64,000 bases of DNA from Nitrobacter sp035546855 (GTDB taxonomy: Bacteria > Pseudomonadota > Alphaproteobacteria > Rhizobiales > Xanthobacteraceae): positions 66,206-130,205 of the forward strand of contig DASZVY010000033.1 in assembly GCA_035546855.1 (NCBI GenBank), in the 5' to 3' direction. The notes under the pieces are model-generated. The model did not search any database. It was not told the origin of the DNA and worked only from the letters and a program-made list of their open reading frames with translations. Shown here piece by piece: positions 8,979 through 18,822 of this stretch. Within the stretch, counting starts at the first letter, position 1. Each line of letters opens with the position of its first letter. Both the position numbers and the translations under genes were made by a program.

Positions 8979-9362
8979 TCACATAACGTATTGCGCAAGC
9001 CCGTTGCCGAAGGACCAGTCTTCGGTCGTGACTTGCACCAGGTTGATGAAGACGTTGTTCGGCTTGAGTCCGGGCGCCTCGCCAAGCAGGGCGACGATCT
9101 GCGCATAAAGCGCCTTCTTCTGTTCGACATGCCGCGTATTGCTGACCGTGAGCTGGATGACGACAAAATCGTCGTCCCTGACGATGTCCATATAGCTTCG
9201 GCTAAAATCGAAGTTTCCGGCGTCGTGCTCGTTGACGATGATGAAGCGATCCTCCTCCGGCACGTTGAACGTCTCTCGCATCGCGCGATAGACGCCGTCG
9301 CAGATCGCCTTCTTGTAGTGTGCCGGCTTTCCCTTCTGCAGGTCGATGCGCACCAGCGGCAT
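8979..9362 (-). CDS. tautomerase-superfamily protein embedded in the pdh operon
   Basis: 127-residue protein beginning MPLVRIDLQKGK, so processing would leave the N-terminal proline that is the catalytic base in 4-oxalocrotonate tautomerase-type enzymes. It is longer than the ~60-residue classic 4-OT and resembles the longer fused-beta-alpha-beta members. The substrate is unknown. It starts 2 bases after the pdhC stop and ends 2 bases before the lpdA start, so it is tightly co-translated between E2 and E3. A role in isomerising keto/enol forms of a 2-oxo acid is an inference from position only. Confidence 0.8.
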   Translation of the reverse strand: MPLVRIDLQKGKPAHYKKAICDGVYRAMRETFNVPEEDRFIIVNEHDAGNFDFSRSYMDIVRDDDFVVIQLTVSNTRHVEQKKALYAQIVALLGEAPGLKPNNVFINLVQVTTEDWSFGNGLAQYVM

Positions 9363-9364
9363 TG

Positions 9365-10732
9365 TCAAACCACCATCATGACGGGATTTTCGATCAGCTT
9401 CTTGAATGCGGTGATCAACTCGGCGCCGAGCGCGCCGTCGATGGCGCGATGATCGCAGGACAACGTCACGCTCATCATCGACGCCACCACGATCTGGCCG
9501 CCCCTCACCACCGCCCGATCCTCGCCGGTTCCGACGGCCAGGATCGAGGACTGCGGCGGGTTGATGACGGCGGTGAAATCCTTGATGCCGTACATGCCGA
9601 GGTTCGACACCGACGACGTGCCGCCCTGATATTCCTGCGGCTTGAGCTTCTTGGCCTTGGCGCGCGCGGCAAGATCCTTCATCTCGTTGGAGATCGCCGA
9701 TAGCGACTTGAGCTCGGCCTGACGGATAATCGGCGTGATCAGACCGAACGGCAATGCGACCGCGACGCCGATGTCCGAATGCGTGTGGCGCAGCATTGCG
9801 GCTTCCGTCCACGACACATTCGCCTCGGGAATCTTCTGCAGCGCAAGCGCCATCGCCTTGATGACGAAGTCGTTGACCGAAAGCTTGTAGAGCGGCTTGC
9901 CGTCCTTGGTCTTGCCGGCCGCGGCGTTGATGTCCTCGCGCGCGGCGTTCAGCTTGCCGAGGTCGCAATCCACAGTGAGGTAGAACGTCGGCATCGAATT
10001 CGTCGCGGCGGTCAGGCGCTGCGCGATGGTGCGACGCATGGAATCGTGCGGAATGCTCTCGTAGCTGCCCTCGTCGTACAGCGCGAGAATCTGCTGATCG
10101 GACATCGCGGGCGCGCCGACGGCCGCAGCAGCGCCACCCGCAGCGGCAGCCGGCGACTTCAGTCCCTTGCCGGCTTTGGCATCCGCGACGTCGCGCGCGA
10201 CGATACGTCCGTGGGGGCCCGAGCCGGTGATGCGCAACAACTCAATGCCGGCCTCCTTCGCCAGCCTGCGGGCGAGCGGCGACGAGAAGATGCGGGCGTG
10301 TCCGTTGGCCTGCGACGGCGCAGCCTGCTGCGGAGCCGCAGCCTTGGCCGGTGCTGCTGGAGCGGCGGAAGGCGCCGGAGCCTTTGGTGCAGCACTCTCC
10401 TTTGGCGTTTCGGATTTGGCTTCCGCCTTTGGCTCCGCTTTCGCTTCGGCCTTGGCCGGAGCGGCCGCTCCCGCCGCCTTGATGTCCTCGCCGTCGCCGG
10501 CGAGCACCGCGATCACATCGTTGACCGGCACGTCGGCCGTGCCCTCGGGCACCAGAATTTTCGCAAGCGTGCCTTCATCGACGGCTTCGACTTCCATCGT
10601 CGCCTTGTCGGTCTCGATCTCGGCGATCACGTCACCGGACTTGACCTTGTCGCCTTCTTTCTTGAGCCACTTGGCAAGGTTGCCCTTCTCCATCGTCGGC
10701 GACAGCGCGGGCATGAGAATGTTGATCGGCAT
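9365..10732 (-). CDS. pdhC: pyruvate dehydrogenase E2, dihydrolipoyl acetyltransferase
   Basis: 455-residue E2 core enzyme that transfers the acetyl group from lipoamide to CoA. Domain order is: one N-terminal lipoyl domain (residues 1-78, lipoyl Lys43 in EIETDKATMEVE); an Ala/Pro/Lys/Glu-rich flexible linker (about 85-140); a peripheral subunit-binding domain (about 145-180, SPLARRLAKEAGI ... GPHGRIVARDV); and a catalytic domain to the end with the DHRAIDGALGA active-site motif (His and Asp). The start is ATG 10732, 18 bp after pdhB. The linker makes its codon usage repetitive. Confidence 0.96.
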   Translation of the reverse strand: MPINILMPALSPTMEKGNLAKWLKKEGDKVKSGDVIAEIETDKATMEVEAVDEGTLAKILVPEGTADVPVNDVIAVLAGDGEDIKAAGAAAPAKAEAKAEPKAEAKSETPKESAAPKAPAPSAAPAAPAKAAAPQQAAPSQANGHARIFSSPLARRLAKEAGIELLRITGSGPHGRIVARDVADAKAGKGLKSPAAAAGGAAAAVGAPAMSDQQILALYDEGSYESIPHDSMRRTIAQRLTAATNSMPTFYLTVDCDLGKLNAAREDINAAAGKTKDGKPLYKLSVNDFVIKAMALALQKIPEANVSWTEAAMLRHTHSDIGVAVALPFGLITPIIRQAELKSLSAISNEMKDLAARAKAKKLKPQEYQGGTSSVSNLGMYGIKDFTAVINPPQSSILAVGTGEDRAVVRGGQIVVASMMSVTLSCDHRAIDGALGAELITAFKKLIENPVMMVV

Positions 10733-10750
10733 GATTTGAGCCCCGCGTTA

Positions 10751-12160
<1,410 letters not shown>

Positions 12161-12185
12161 GATTGCTCCGGATCGGCTTGCGCGC

Positions 12186-13208
12186 TCAGCGATAGATGTC
12201 GGTGTAAAGTTCGGCGACGTCCGGCTCGGGATCGTGCTGGGCGAAATCCGCCGCCGCGTTGACGATGTCACGCACTTCGGCGTCGATCTTCTTCAATTCG
12301 TCCTCACTGACCTTGGCCGCCAGCAGGCGATTGCGGACCTGCTCGATCGGGTCGGAATCGTGACGCACCTTGTCGACTTCCTCGCGGGTCCGATACTTCG
12401 CGGGATCGGACATCGAGTGGCCGCGATAGCGGTAGGTCTGCATTTCCAGGATATACGGCCCGTTGCCCTCGCGGCACCACTTCACCGCTTTCTCGCCGGC
12501 CGCCTTCACCGCGCGTACGTCCATACCGTCGACCTGTTCGCCCGGAATATTGAAGGACACGCCGCGCTTGGAAAAATCCTGCTGCGCCGACGACCGGCTG
12601 ACCGAGGTGCCCATGGCATACCGGTTGTTCTCGATCACGTAGACGGCCGGGAGCTTCCAGAGTTCCGCCATGTTGAAGCTCTCATAGACCTGGCCCTGGT
12701 TCGCCGCGCCGTCGCCGAAATAGACGACGGCGACGTTGTCGTTCCCGCGATAGCGATTGGCGAAAGCGAGTCCGGTGCCAAGCGACACCTGCGCGCCGAC
12801 GATGCCGTGGCCGCCGTAGAAGTGCTTCTCCTTGCTGAACATGTGCATGGAGCCGCCCTTGCCGCGAGAATAGCCCCCGCGCCGCCCGGTGAGTTCGGCC
12901 ATCACGCCCTTGGCTTGCATGCCGGTCGCCAGCATGTGCCCGTGATCGCGGTATCCGGTGATGACTTCATCGCCCGGCTTGAGCACCATCTGCATCCCGA
13001 CGACGATGGCTTCCTGGCCAATGTAAAGATGGCAGAAGCCGCCGATCGCGCCCATGCCGTAAAGCTGGCCGGCCTTTTCCTCGAAGCGCCGGATCAACAG
13101 CATGTCGCGGAGCGCCTGCAAATCCTGCTCACGGGTGAATTCAGGGGGAGACGCGCTTTTCGCGCCGTTGCTTGACGCCTGCGCAGAACTCTTTTTCGGT
13201 GCGGCCAT
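12186..13208 (-). CDS. pdhA: pyruvate dehydrogenase E1 alpha subunit
   Basis: 340-residue E1-alpha, which with pdhB decarboxylates pyruvate and acetylates lipoamide. The thiamine-diphosphate/Mg motif GDGAANQGQVYESFNMA is near residue 165. RRFEEKAGQLYGMGAIGGF and SMHMFSKEKHFYGGHGIVG are conserved substrate-channel segments, and YRYRGHSMSDPAKYR is the conserved loop after the active site. A Ser/Ala/Lys-rich N-terminus (about 22 residues) precedes the domain. It is the first gene of the pdhA-pdhB-pdhC-tautomerase-lpdA cluster, with a 200-bp gap to ftsB upstream. Confidence 0.96.
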   Translation of the reverse strand: MAAPKKSSAQASSNGAKSASPPEFTREQDLQALRDMLLIRRFEEKAGQLYGMGAIGGFCHLYIGQEAIVVGMQMVLKPGDEVITGYRDHGHMLATGMQAKGVMAELTGRRGGYSRGKGGSMHMFSKEKHFYGGHGIVGAQVSLGTGLAFANRYRGNDNVAVVYFGDGAANQGQVYESFNMAELWKLPAVYVIENNRYAMGTSVSRSSAQQDFSKRGVSFNIPGEQVDGMDVRAVKAAGEKAVKWCREGNGPYILEMQTYRYRGHSMSDPAKYRTREEVDKVRHDSDPIEQVRNRLLAAKVSEDELKKIDAEVRDIVNAAADFAQHDPEPDVAELYTDIYR

Positions 13209-13409
13209 GTCAAATCCGGATGAGAGGACGAAAGAGAAGGACTATGTCTCTCTAGCCCAACTCAGACCGCCTTGAAAGCAGCGCGTGATACAGCGCGCGA
13301 AGCCGTCTCGCAGTGCAGCGAAGCAGCGCAACTTTCGCAACCGAAACGTCCTGTTTTTGAAATTTGCATGACGCGACTTCGGCCCGCGCGACGGGCCAAA
13401 CGCCAGCCG

Positions 13410-13727
13410 TCATTTCGGCTTGGTTACAAGAACCAAGTCCCGCGGATTGACGTAGTCGAGCTGATAGCGAATGCGCTCATCGAGCATGTCCGGATCGATT
13501 CCGTCGGCCCGCAGCAGAGAGACGCGTTGCTCGCCCTCGGCGCGCTCCTTCTTGAGCCGCGCCAACTCCGATGTCAGCGCGATAATCTCCTGATCGAGCT
13601 CCTGACGGGCATTGAGGCCGTATTTGCCCGTATAGGCATTGACCCCGAAATAGCCGACGGCCATGGCAGCCATCGTATACAGGGCAACACCGGTCAACAG
13701 CGATTTGAGGCGGGCGCGAGAGACCAT
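13410..13727 (-). CDS. ftsB: septum formation initiator protein, FtsB/DivIC family
   Basis: 105-residue bitopic protein: a short basic N-terminus (MVSRARLK), one transmembrane helix (about 8-32), then a coiled coil (about 40-70, LDQEIIALTSELARLKKERAE) and a short C-terminal domain with NPRDLVLV. FtsB/DivIC proteins pair with FtsL and FtsQ/DivIB to activate septal peptidoglycan synthesis. Family assignment rests on topology and the YGLNARQELDQEI-type juxtamembrane segment. It is upstream of pdhA on the same strand; the 200-bp gap suggests separate control. Confidence 0.8.
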   Translation of the reverse strand: MVSRARLKSLLTGVALYTMAAMAVGYFGVNAYTGKYGLNARQELDQEIIALTSELARLKKERAEGEQRVSLLRADGIDPDMLDERIRYQLDYVNPRDLVLVTKPK

Positions 13728-13792
13728 GCCGCACGATGCGACGGTCCGGTTAATGCATCGCTAAGAACAGGACCGCGCAACGACGCGAGCGG

Positions 13793-14350
13793 CTATTTCT
13801 TCTGCTGAGCGACCCAGGCGGCGAAAGCCTTGATGTAGGTTTCCAGAAACTCGCGCAAGGACGCCTTGACCAGATCGCCGTTGTCGTCGAACGCATCGCC
13901 GATCCCGCCGACATAGGCCTCCGGCTGCTGCAGCACCGGGATGTTGAGGAAGGCCAGCATCTGGCGCAGATGGTGGTTGGCGCCGAACCCGCCCATGGCA
14001 CCCGGAGAATTGCTGATAACGCCGCCCGGCTTGCCGTTGAAGACGCTATGTCCATACGGGCGCGACCCGACATCGATCGCATTCTTCAGAACGCCGGGAA
14101 CGGAGCGATTGTATTCCGGGGTGACAAACAGGACCGCGTCCGCCTTCTTGACCCGCTCGCGGAAACTGACCCAATCGGCCGGCGGCGTGGCCTCCAGATC
14201 CTGATTGTAGAACGACAGCCCTTCGAGCGTGATGACGTCGAGCTTGAGCGAGGGCGGCGCGAGCTTCGCCAGCGCCTTGGCAAGTTTCAGCGAAAACGAC
14301 TCCTTGCGAAGGCTGCCGACGATGACGGCGACGGTATGGGGTGATGTCAT
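13793..14350 (-). CDS. NAD(P)H-dependent FMN reductase/quinone reductase (flavodoxin-like)
   Basis: 185-residue flavodoxin-fold oxidoreductase. The N-terminal VAVIVGSLRKESFS loop binds the FMN phosphate, ADAVLFVTPEYNRSVPGVLKNAIDV is the family's central signature, and KPGGVISNSPGAMGG follows. Members reduce FMN, quinones or azo/chromate compounds with NAD(P)H; the physiological acceptor is not readable. ATG 14350 follows an AGAGGA at good spacing. An alternative TTG two codons upstream is less likely. It is a single gene with 115 bp before the next one upstream. Confidence 0.88.
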   Translation of the reverse strand: MTSPHTVAVIVGSLRKESFSLKLAKALAKLAPPSLKLDVITLEGLSFYNQDLEATPPADWVSFRERVKKADAVLFVTPEYNRSVPGVLKNAIDVGSRPYGHSVFNGKPGGVISNSPGAMGGFGANHHLRQMLAFLNIPVLQQPEAYVGGIGDAFDDNGDLVKASLREFLETYIKAFAAWVAQQKK

Positions 14351-14465
14351 GAACAAATCCTCTGATTGCAGTCGGACGGTCGATCCTACGGCAACCTAGC
14401 TGCTGCCTATAAAGATGCAAGTGCATCAATTTGTTGATCACGGCCCGATCACGGGAAATTATCGA

Positions 14466-15614
14466 TCATTCCGCGGCGGTCGCACGCGAACTTCCCGAGG
14501 CCAGATCGTTGTGCTGGCCGAGTTTCGGCGCATCTGAACGCGGATGCGGGCGTTCGCCGTCGAACACGATCGGCAGTCCCACCACGTCGAGATCGGTGCC
14601 GGGCAAACGCCGCAACAAGTCGGCTGCCTTGAGCTGTTCCGTCTTCGACAGTTCGGGAACGTCGTTCACCGGACTGCAGGGCACGCCGACCGCTTCCAGC
14701 GCGGCCATCCATTCGGCGCGCGATCGCGTGGCCAGCACCGGCTTCATCAGATCGATCAGGGCATAACGGTTGGCAGCCCGGTCGCGCACCCGCACGAAGC
14801 GCGGATCGCTCGTCCATTCGGGATGGTCGAGCACGGCGGCACACTTCGCGAACAGGCGATCGTTGCCGGCGGCGATGCAGATCGGCCGGTCGGCGGTCTC
14901 GAACACCTGATACGGCACGAGCGTGAAGCTCGCGCCGCCATGCCGCTGCGGCGCGTTGCCGGTGTGCAAATAGTTGTTGAGCGGTCCTTCGACCCAGGCC
15001 ACGGCGCTGTCGAACAGCGCGGTATCGATGACACAGCCCTTGCCGGTGTGGTGGCGCGCCTGCAACGCCCCGAGCGCACCGATCACGCACCACTGCGCGG
15101 TGGCGCGATCGTTGATCGCAGGCGCACAGAAGGTCGGCGGATCGTCGGGCCGGCCGGTGAGCGACATCACCCCGCCATAGGCCTGCAGCAACGGATCGAA
15201 ACCGGGCGCCTCGCGCAGCGGGCCCTTGGGGCCGAACGCCCACACCGAGCAGTAGATCAGCCGCGGATTGACCGCGCACATGACGTCGGGGCCGATGCCG
15301 CATTCGGCCACGACGCCCGAGCGCAGATTCTGGATCAGGATGTCGGCATCCGCCACCAGCCGCTTCAGCTTGGCGACATCGTCCGGGTTCTTGATATCGA
15401 GCGTCACCGATTTCTTGTTGCGGTTCATCGAATGGAACAGCATGGAGTCGCCATCGATGAAGGGCGGTCCCCAGGCCCGCGCGTCGTCGCCGCCGTCGTG
15501 CTTTTCGATCTTGATGACATCAGCGCCCATGTCGCCGAGGATCATGCCGGCCATCGGGCCCGCGACCGCCTGCCCGATTTCAATGACCTTGATGCCATCA
15601 AGCGGTCCGCTCAT
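14466..15614 (-). CDS. class III CoA-transferase (CaiB/BaiF/formyl-CoA transferase family)
   Basis: 382-residue transferase that moves CoA between carboxylic acids. Family segments are the N-terminal LDGIKVIEIGQAVAGPMAG, GDMGADVIKIEKHDGGDDAR, then RNKKSVTLDIKNPDD, and the mid-protein GFDPLLQAYGGVMSLTGRP containing the conserved G-[FY]-D next to the active site. Substrates cannot be assigned; no racemase, dehydratase or acyl-CoA dehydrogenase is adjacent. The start is ATG 15614 (MSGPLDG). A longer frame back to 15662 lacks the family N-terminus. About 130 bp separates it from the methyltransferase upstream. Confidence 0.88.
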   Translation of the reverse strand: MSGPLDGIKVIEIGQAVAGPMAGMILGDMGADVIKIEKHDGGDDARAWGPPFIDGDSMLFHSMNRNKKSVTLDIKNPDDVAKLKRLVADADILIQNLRSGVVAECGIGPDVMCAVNPRLIYCSVWAFGPKGPLREAPGFDPLLQAYGGVMSLTGRPDDPPTFCAPAINDRATAQWCVIGALGALQARHHTGKGCVIDTALFDSAVAWVEGPLNNYLHTGNAPQRHGGASFTLVPYQVFETADRPICIAAGNDRLFAKCAAVLDHPEWTSDPRFVRVRDRAANRYALIDLMKPVLATRSRAEWMAALEAVGVPCSPVNDVPELSKTEQLKAADLLRRLPGTDLDVVGLPIVFDGERPHPRSDAPKLGQHNDLASGSSRATAAE

Positions 15615-15745
15615 CGCGTCTCTCCCGTTCGTGTTTCCTGGCGCAGCGTTCGACCGCCACACGCTCCGTCAGTGTCCTCGCGCGGGCGCGCGAAGGCAAG
15701 ACACGGCTTTCGCAGACGCGTCCCGCCGCGGCGGAATATCCGGGG

Positions 15746-16348
15746 TCAATACACGCCGGGAATGATCCGCTTGGTTTCCTGCATGTAGCGGCGATAATCG
15801 TCGCCGAAGGTGTCGATCAGCATCCGCTCCTCGAAGCGCACACGCGCGAAGAACAATACCGCCACCGCCACGAGACCGCTGAAAGCTGCGACGACGTTGG
15901 GCAACAGACAGACTTGCGCCGCGGCCCAGAGCCAGAACGAGGCGTACATCGGGTGGCGGATACTCCGATAGACGCCGTTGCGGACCACCTGATGGCCTTC
16001 GCGCACCTCGAGCGCCGCCGACCATTGCCGGCCGAGATCCTTGTGCGAGCGGCGGAACAGCCAGAGGCCGGCGGCAAACAACAGTGCGCCCAGCAGAACG
16101 ACGACGTAACCGGGAGTGTAGGCGAGCGCTCGCGGCCATCCGGTTGCAAGGTTCAGCACCGGGATCGCAAACAGCCCAAGGAATGCAACGGCCAGCAGGC
16201 AACGTTCGCGCCAGGTCCCGTCACGCCGGAGCGTGGCGGTGCGCCGCGCCCGCCGCGCGTAGGGATAGCGGATGATGAACCATGCAATGAGGCCCACCAC
16301 CCAGATCGCTTGTCCCAAAGCGGTCGAAGACACGGTCGTCGAGAACAT
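15746..16348 (-). CDS. integral-membrane methyltransferase, isoprenylcysteine carboxyl methyltransferase-like
   Basis: 200-residue protein with about five membrane helices (roughly 10-28, 48-66, 78-97, 130-150 and 152-170). The ICMT/PEMT signature is clear: NGVYRSIRHPMYASFW near residue 125 and FEERMLIDTFGDDYRRYMQ towards the end, which form the S-adenosylmethionine site. Bacterial members methylate unknown lipidic or thiol substrates. ATG 16348 lies 12 bp downstream of the membrane alpha/beta-hydrolase gene, so the two are probably one transcript and may act on one modification. It is distinct in sequence from the other ICMT-like protein at 875-1528. Confidence 0.8.
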   Translation of the reverse strand: MFSTTVSSTALGQAIWVVGLIAWFIIRYPYARRARRTATLRRDGTWRERCLLAVAFLGLFAIPVLNLATGWPRALAYTPGYVVVLLGALLFAAGLWLFRRSHKDLGRQWSAALEVREGHQVVRNGVYRSIRHPMYASFWLWAAAQVCLLPNVVAAFSGLVAVAVLFFARVRFEERMLIDTFGDDYRRYMQETKRIIPGVY

Positions 16349-16360
16349 GAGGCGCCGCGC

Positions 16361-17614
16361 CTATGCCGCATCGACGGTGACGGCCGCCGGTTTGTCACTT
16401 GCCGCCGCCGCGGAACTGGCATCCCGCGGCAGCACCGAACCGTCCTGCGCAAAACGATCGACGCCGCCGCGCGGCGCCGTAATCTCGTCGAACGGCAGCG
16501 GGCCGCAGACGATAAGGCAATAGTCGTAGTCGGCGCGCACGCTGTTCCCCATCAGGAACTTGTAGTGCATCAGCATGAAGTTGAAGCGGTGACGACGAAA
16601 AGCTTCCCTGTCCATCATGGTGTGCATCTGGACGCGGCGGATGTTCGGCCGCCCATCGGAGCGGTCGCGGCCGACGCGCTTCAATGTCACCGGATCAAAG
16701 CGGTAGAAGCTGATGGCGTCATCGCGGGCGTGATACTCGGTCCACCGGATGTCCTGCTCGCCGGCGACGGCGCGCGTCGCCTCACGAATGCGCCCACCGG
16801 CCGAATGCAGCGCGAATTTCGGAATGGTCGCGCCCACCGTGAGAACGCACAGCGGCGCGCCGCGGCGAGCCAGCTCCGGATCGCGCTTTAGCGCCCGCGC
16901 CACCGAATCCATCACCAGCGCAGCGCCGAGGCAATGGCCGATGATGACGATCTCATCGACATCGGCATTGCGGACCCTGTCGAGAATCCGTTCCGCGAAC
17001 TGATCGACCCTCGCATCCATGCGCGGCCGTTCGCCGTAAACGAACTCGCGCGAAAAAATCCAGTCGTCGAACACGTGGTTGATCGGCCGCCGCCAGCCAT
17101 ACAGGTGCAACAGGCCAGCCATCACGCCCACCGCAACGGCAGCGATCAGCAGACCCGCGGCAATGCCCGTCAGCCCCGTCAGCCGGGCCAGACCGTATCC
17201 GAGGGCTGCGCCGCAGGCGATGAACAGCGCGACGTAGAGATAGGGAAACAGAAAGAAGCCGGCATATTTCCAGCTCGAATAGATGAAGCGGAACAAGGTC
17301 CCGGTGACGATGAAATCGTAAAGCGTGACGAACCCCTGAGCGAGGCGCGACCACATGCTCCGCGTGTGATCCTCGAGGATCAGGTCGTCCCAGCGCAGCA
17401 TTTCGTAGGTCGTGCTAGTCTTCCAGTTGGGACCGGACGCTTCCAGCTCCCAGGATGCGCTCACGGGCGTCGCCTCGATTCCGCTCGCGATTCCGGCCCT
17501 GCCGCCCCAGGTGCGCTGGAACGTCGACAGCGACCGCTCGACCCGGCGAAGCTGCTGTTCCGGCGTAATAGGGTCGTATCCGCCGATATGGAAAACGTGC
17601 CGACGCGCGATCAT
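16361..17614 (-). CDS. uncharacterised membrane-anchored alpha/beta-hydrolase-like protein with GHCLG elbow
   Basis: 417-residue protein with an unusual layout. A soluble N-terminus starts RRHVFHIGGYDP, like the first beta strand of an alpha/beta hydrolase. Two hydrophobic helical hairpins follow at about 115-145 and 147-172. The C-terminal half contains VDEIVIIGHCLGAALVMDSV. This is the nucleophile-elbow position, but the residue is Cys228 (TGC) where Ser is usual. A later TEYHARDDAISFYRFDPV could supply the acid and His. I do not recognise a named family. ATG 17614 is chosen over GTG 17662 because MIARRHVFHIGGYDP starts the fold. It is upstream of the ICMT-like gene by 12 bp. Confidence 0.7.
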   Translation of the reverse strand: MIARRHVFHIGGYDPITPEQQLRRVERSLSTFQRTWGGRAGIASGIEATPVSASWELEASGPNWKTSTTYEMLRWDDLILEDHTRSMWSRLAQGFVTLYDFIVTGTLFRFIYSSWKYAGFFLFPYLYVALFIACGAALGYGLARLTGLTGIAAGLLIAAVAVGVMAGLLHLYGWRRPINHVFDDWIFSREFVYGERPRMDARVDQFAERILDRVRNADVDEIVIIGHCLGAALVMDSVARALKRDPELARRGAPLCVLTVGATIPKFALHSAGGRIREATRAVAGEQDIRWTEYHARDDAISFYRFDPVTLKRVGRDRSDGRPNIRRVQMHTMMDREAFRRHRFNFMLMHYKFLMGNSVRADYDYCLIVCGPLPFDEITAPRGGVDRFAQDGSVLPRDASSAAAASDKPAAVTVDAA

Positions 17615-17847
17615 GCGATCTCGCCACCTTGCTTTCACTGCCGCATTGAGTGTTCGGGCCACGCAGGCGCCCGGCTATCCAAGAACGCGCAAGATAGCCC
17701 AAAATCGGCCTGTGGGGTCAAGTTCTTGGTCGAGTCCGACATGTGACGTTTCAACCACAACACACAGGATTTATCGGCGCGCAATTGACGGGCGAACGCG
17801 AAGACGAAATATACTGCAACAGTCGCCATTTGCACCGGAATCCATTG

Positions 17848-18522
17848 ATGCCGACATCCTTTCTTCCTTCAAGACGCCGTCTGCAAACGGCGATCATGGG
17901 TCTTGCCCTGCTTCTCTCCGGCGCCGTCTTGACGAGTTCCGCCCATGCGCAGACGGCCGCGCCGCACCGCCCCGGCCACGTCTATCTGATGCGGGGGTTG
18001 TTCAACGTCTTTTCGCTCGGGATGGATGAACTGGCCGCGAAGCTGGAAGCCGTCGGCGTCAGCGCAGAGGCAATATCCTATACGTCGTGGTCTTCGCTGG
18101 GCGACAGTCTCATCGCCAGATACCGCGCCGGCGATCACCAGCCCATCATCCTGATGGGACACTCATACGGCGCGGATACGACGATCTCTCTGGCACGCAA
18201 GCTGAACGACGCCAAGGTTCCGGTCGCGCTGATCGTGAACTTCGACCCGACGGCCCCGGCCCCGGTGCCGCCGAACGTTCGCCGCATCATCAATTTCTAC
18301 GTCCCCACCGCCTGGGGCCGCCCCGTCGAGGGCGGCAAGCGGTTTCGCGGCAAACTCAGCAACGTGAACGAGAGCGGCGAATATAACCATTTCGTCATCG
18401 ACAAGGCGGACGCGCTCCACCGCAAGGCGATCGCGGCAGTGCTTCAAGCCGTTGGCGGCAGCAGCCACCGCGTCAGGCGGCCAGCGAAACCCGACCGCAT
18501 CTCTGCGGCGCATCCGCAATAA
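17848..18522 (+). CDS. secreted alpha/beta-hydrolase-like (thioesterase/lipase-type) protein
   Basis: 224-residue protein. The signal peptide has the twin-basic SRRRLQTAIMG before the hydrophobic core and AHA before QTAAP. HVYLMRGLFNVFSLGMDEL is the first strand and helix of the fold, and PIILMGHSYGADTTISLAR is a canonical GHSYG elbow with the serine nucleophile. NFDPTAP may carry the acid, and EYNHFVIDKADALH a late His. The substrate is unknown. ATG 17848 is chosen because the signal peptide starts there; an in-frame ATG at 17743 would add a non-signal extension. It is divergent from the membrane hydrolase gene with about 230 bp between starts. Confidence 0.75.
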   Translation: MPTSFLPSRRRLQTAIMGLALLLSGAVLTSSAHAQTAAPHRPGHVYLMRGLFNVFSLGMDELAAKLEAVGVSAEAISYTSWSSLGDSLIARYRAGDHQPIILMGHSYGADTTISLARKLNDAKVPVALIVNFDPTAPAPVPPNVRRIINFYVPTAWGRPVEGGKRFRGKLSNVNESGEYNHFVIDKADALHRKAIAAVLQAVGGSSHRVRRPAKPDRISAAHPQ

Positions 18523-18822
18523 GAGACTGTTTGAGGCATCCACTCGCTCGTTCCCCGGATGCTGCGGCAGCGCCGAAAGCGCGTTCACGCGCGTCTTCGA
18601 CCCGCCATGGCGATGCGCTGCTGATCCGGGGTTTTTGCGATGTTGACCGCAACGATCCCGGATCTGCGCAGCGTCACGACGTGCCGCAGCGCGCCCGGGA
18701 CACCCCAAAAGCAAACTTTTCAAGCAGTCTCCAAGGCAGCCCAAAATCATCGGATCGGGCACGGCCGGCACGCAAAGCCTCGCAAGCCGGCCGTTGCTTT
18801 TGGGGCATTTCGCCGTCGAGGC
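18523..18822. other. convergent intergenic region, no gene supported
   Basis: 300 bp between the secreted hydrolase (plus) and the MDR oxidoreductase (minus). Open frames here are Arg/Ser/Pro-rich with no recognisable protein and no good ribosome site. The only structure I see is the strong hairpin at 18761-18794. Confidence 0.6.
18761..18801 (+). terminator. candidate intrinsic terminator between convergent genes
   Basis: Perfect 9-bp inverted repeat ACGGCCGGC / GCCGGCCGT around a 16-base loop, followed on the plus strand by TGCTTTT. It lies 240 bp after the secreted hydrolase and about 30 bp beyond the stop of the minus-strand oxidoreductase, so it may serve both directions. Confidence 0.5.

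Noticed and set aside
13381..13397. GGCCCG/CGGGCC hairpin downstream of ftsB as a terminator
   Set aside because: Only 6 bp with no T-run on the transcribed strand; too common in DNA of this base composition to call.
15678..15693. TCGCGC/GCGCGA hairpin between the ICMT-like and CoA-transferase genes
   Set aside because: Short GC-only palindrome without a T-run; could be chance.
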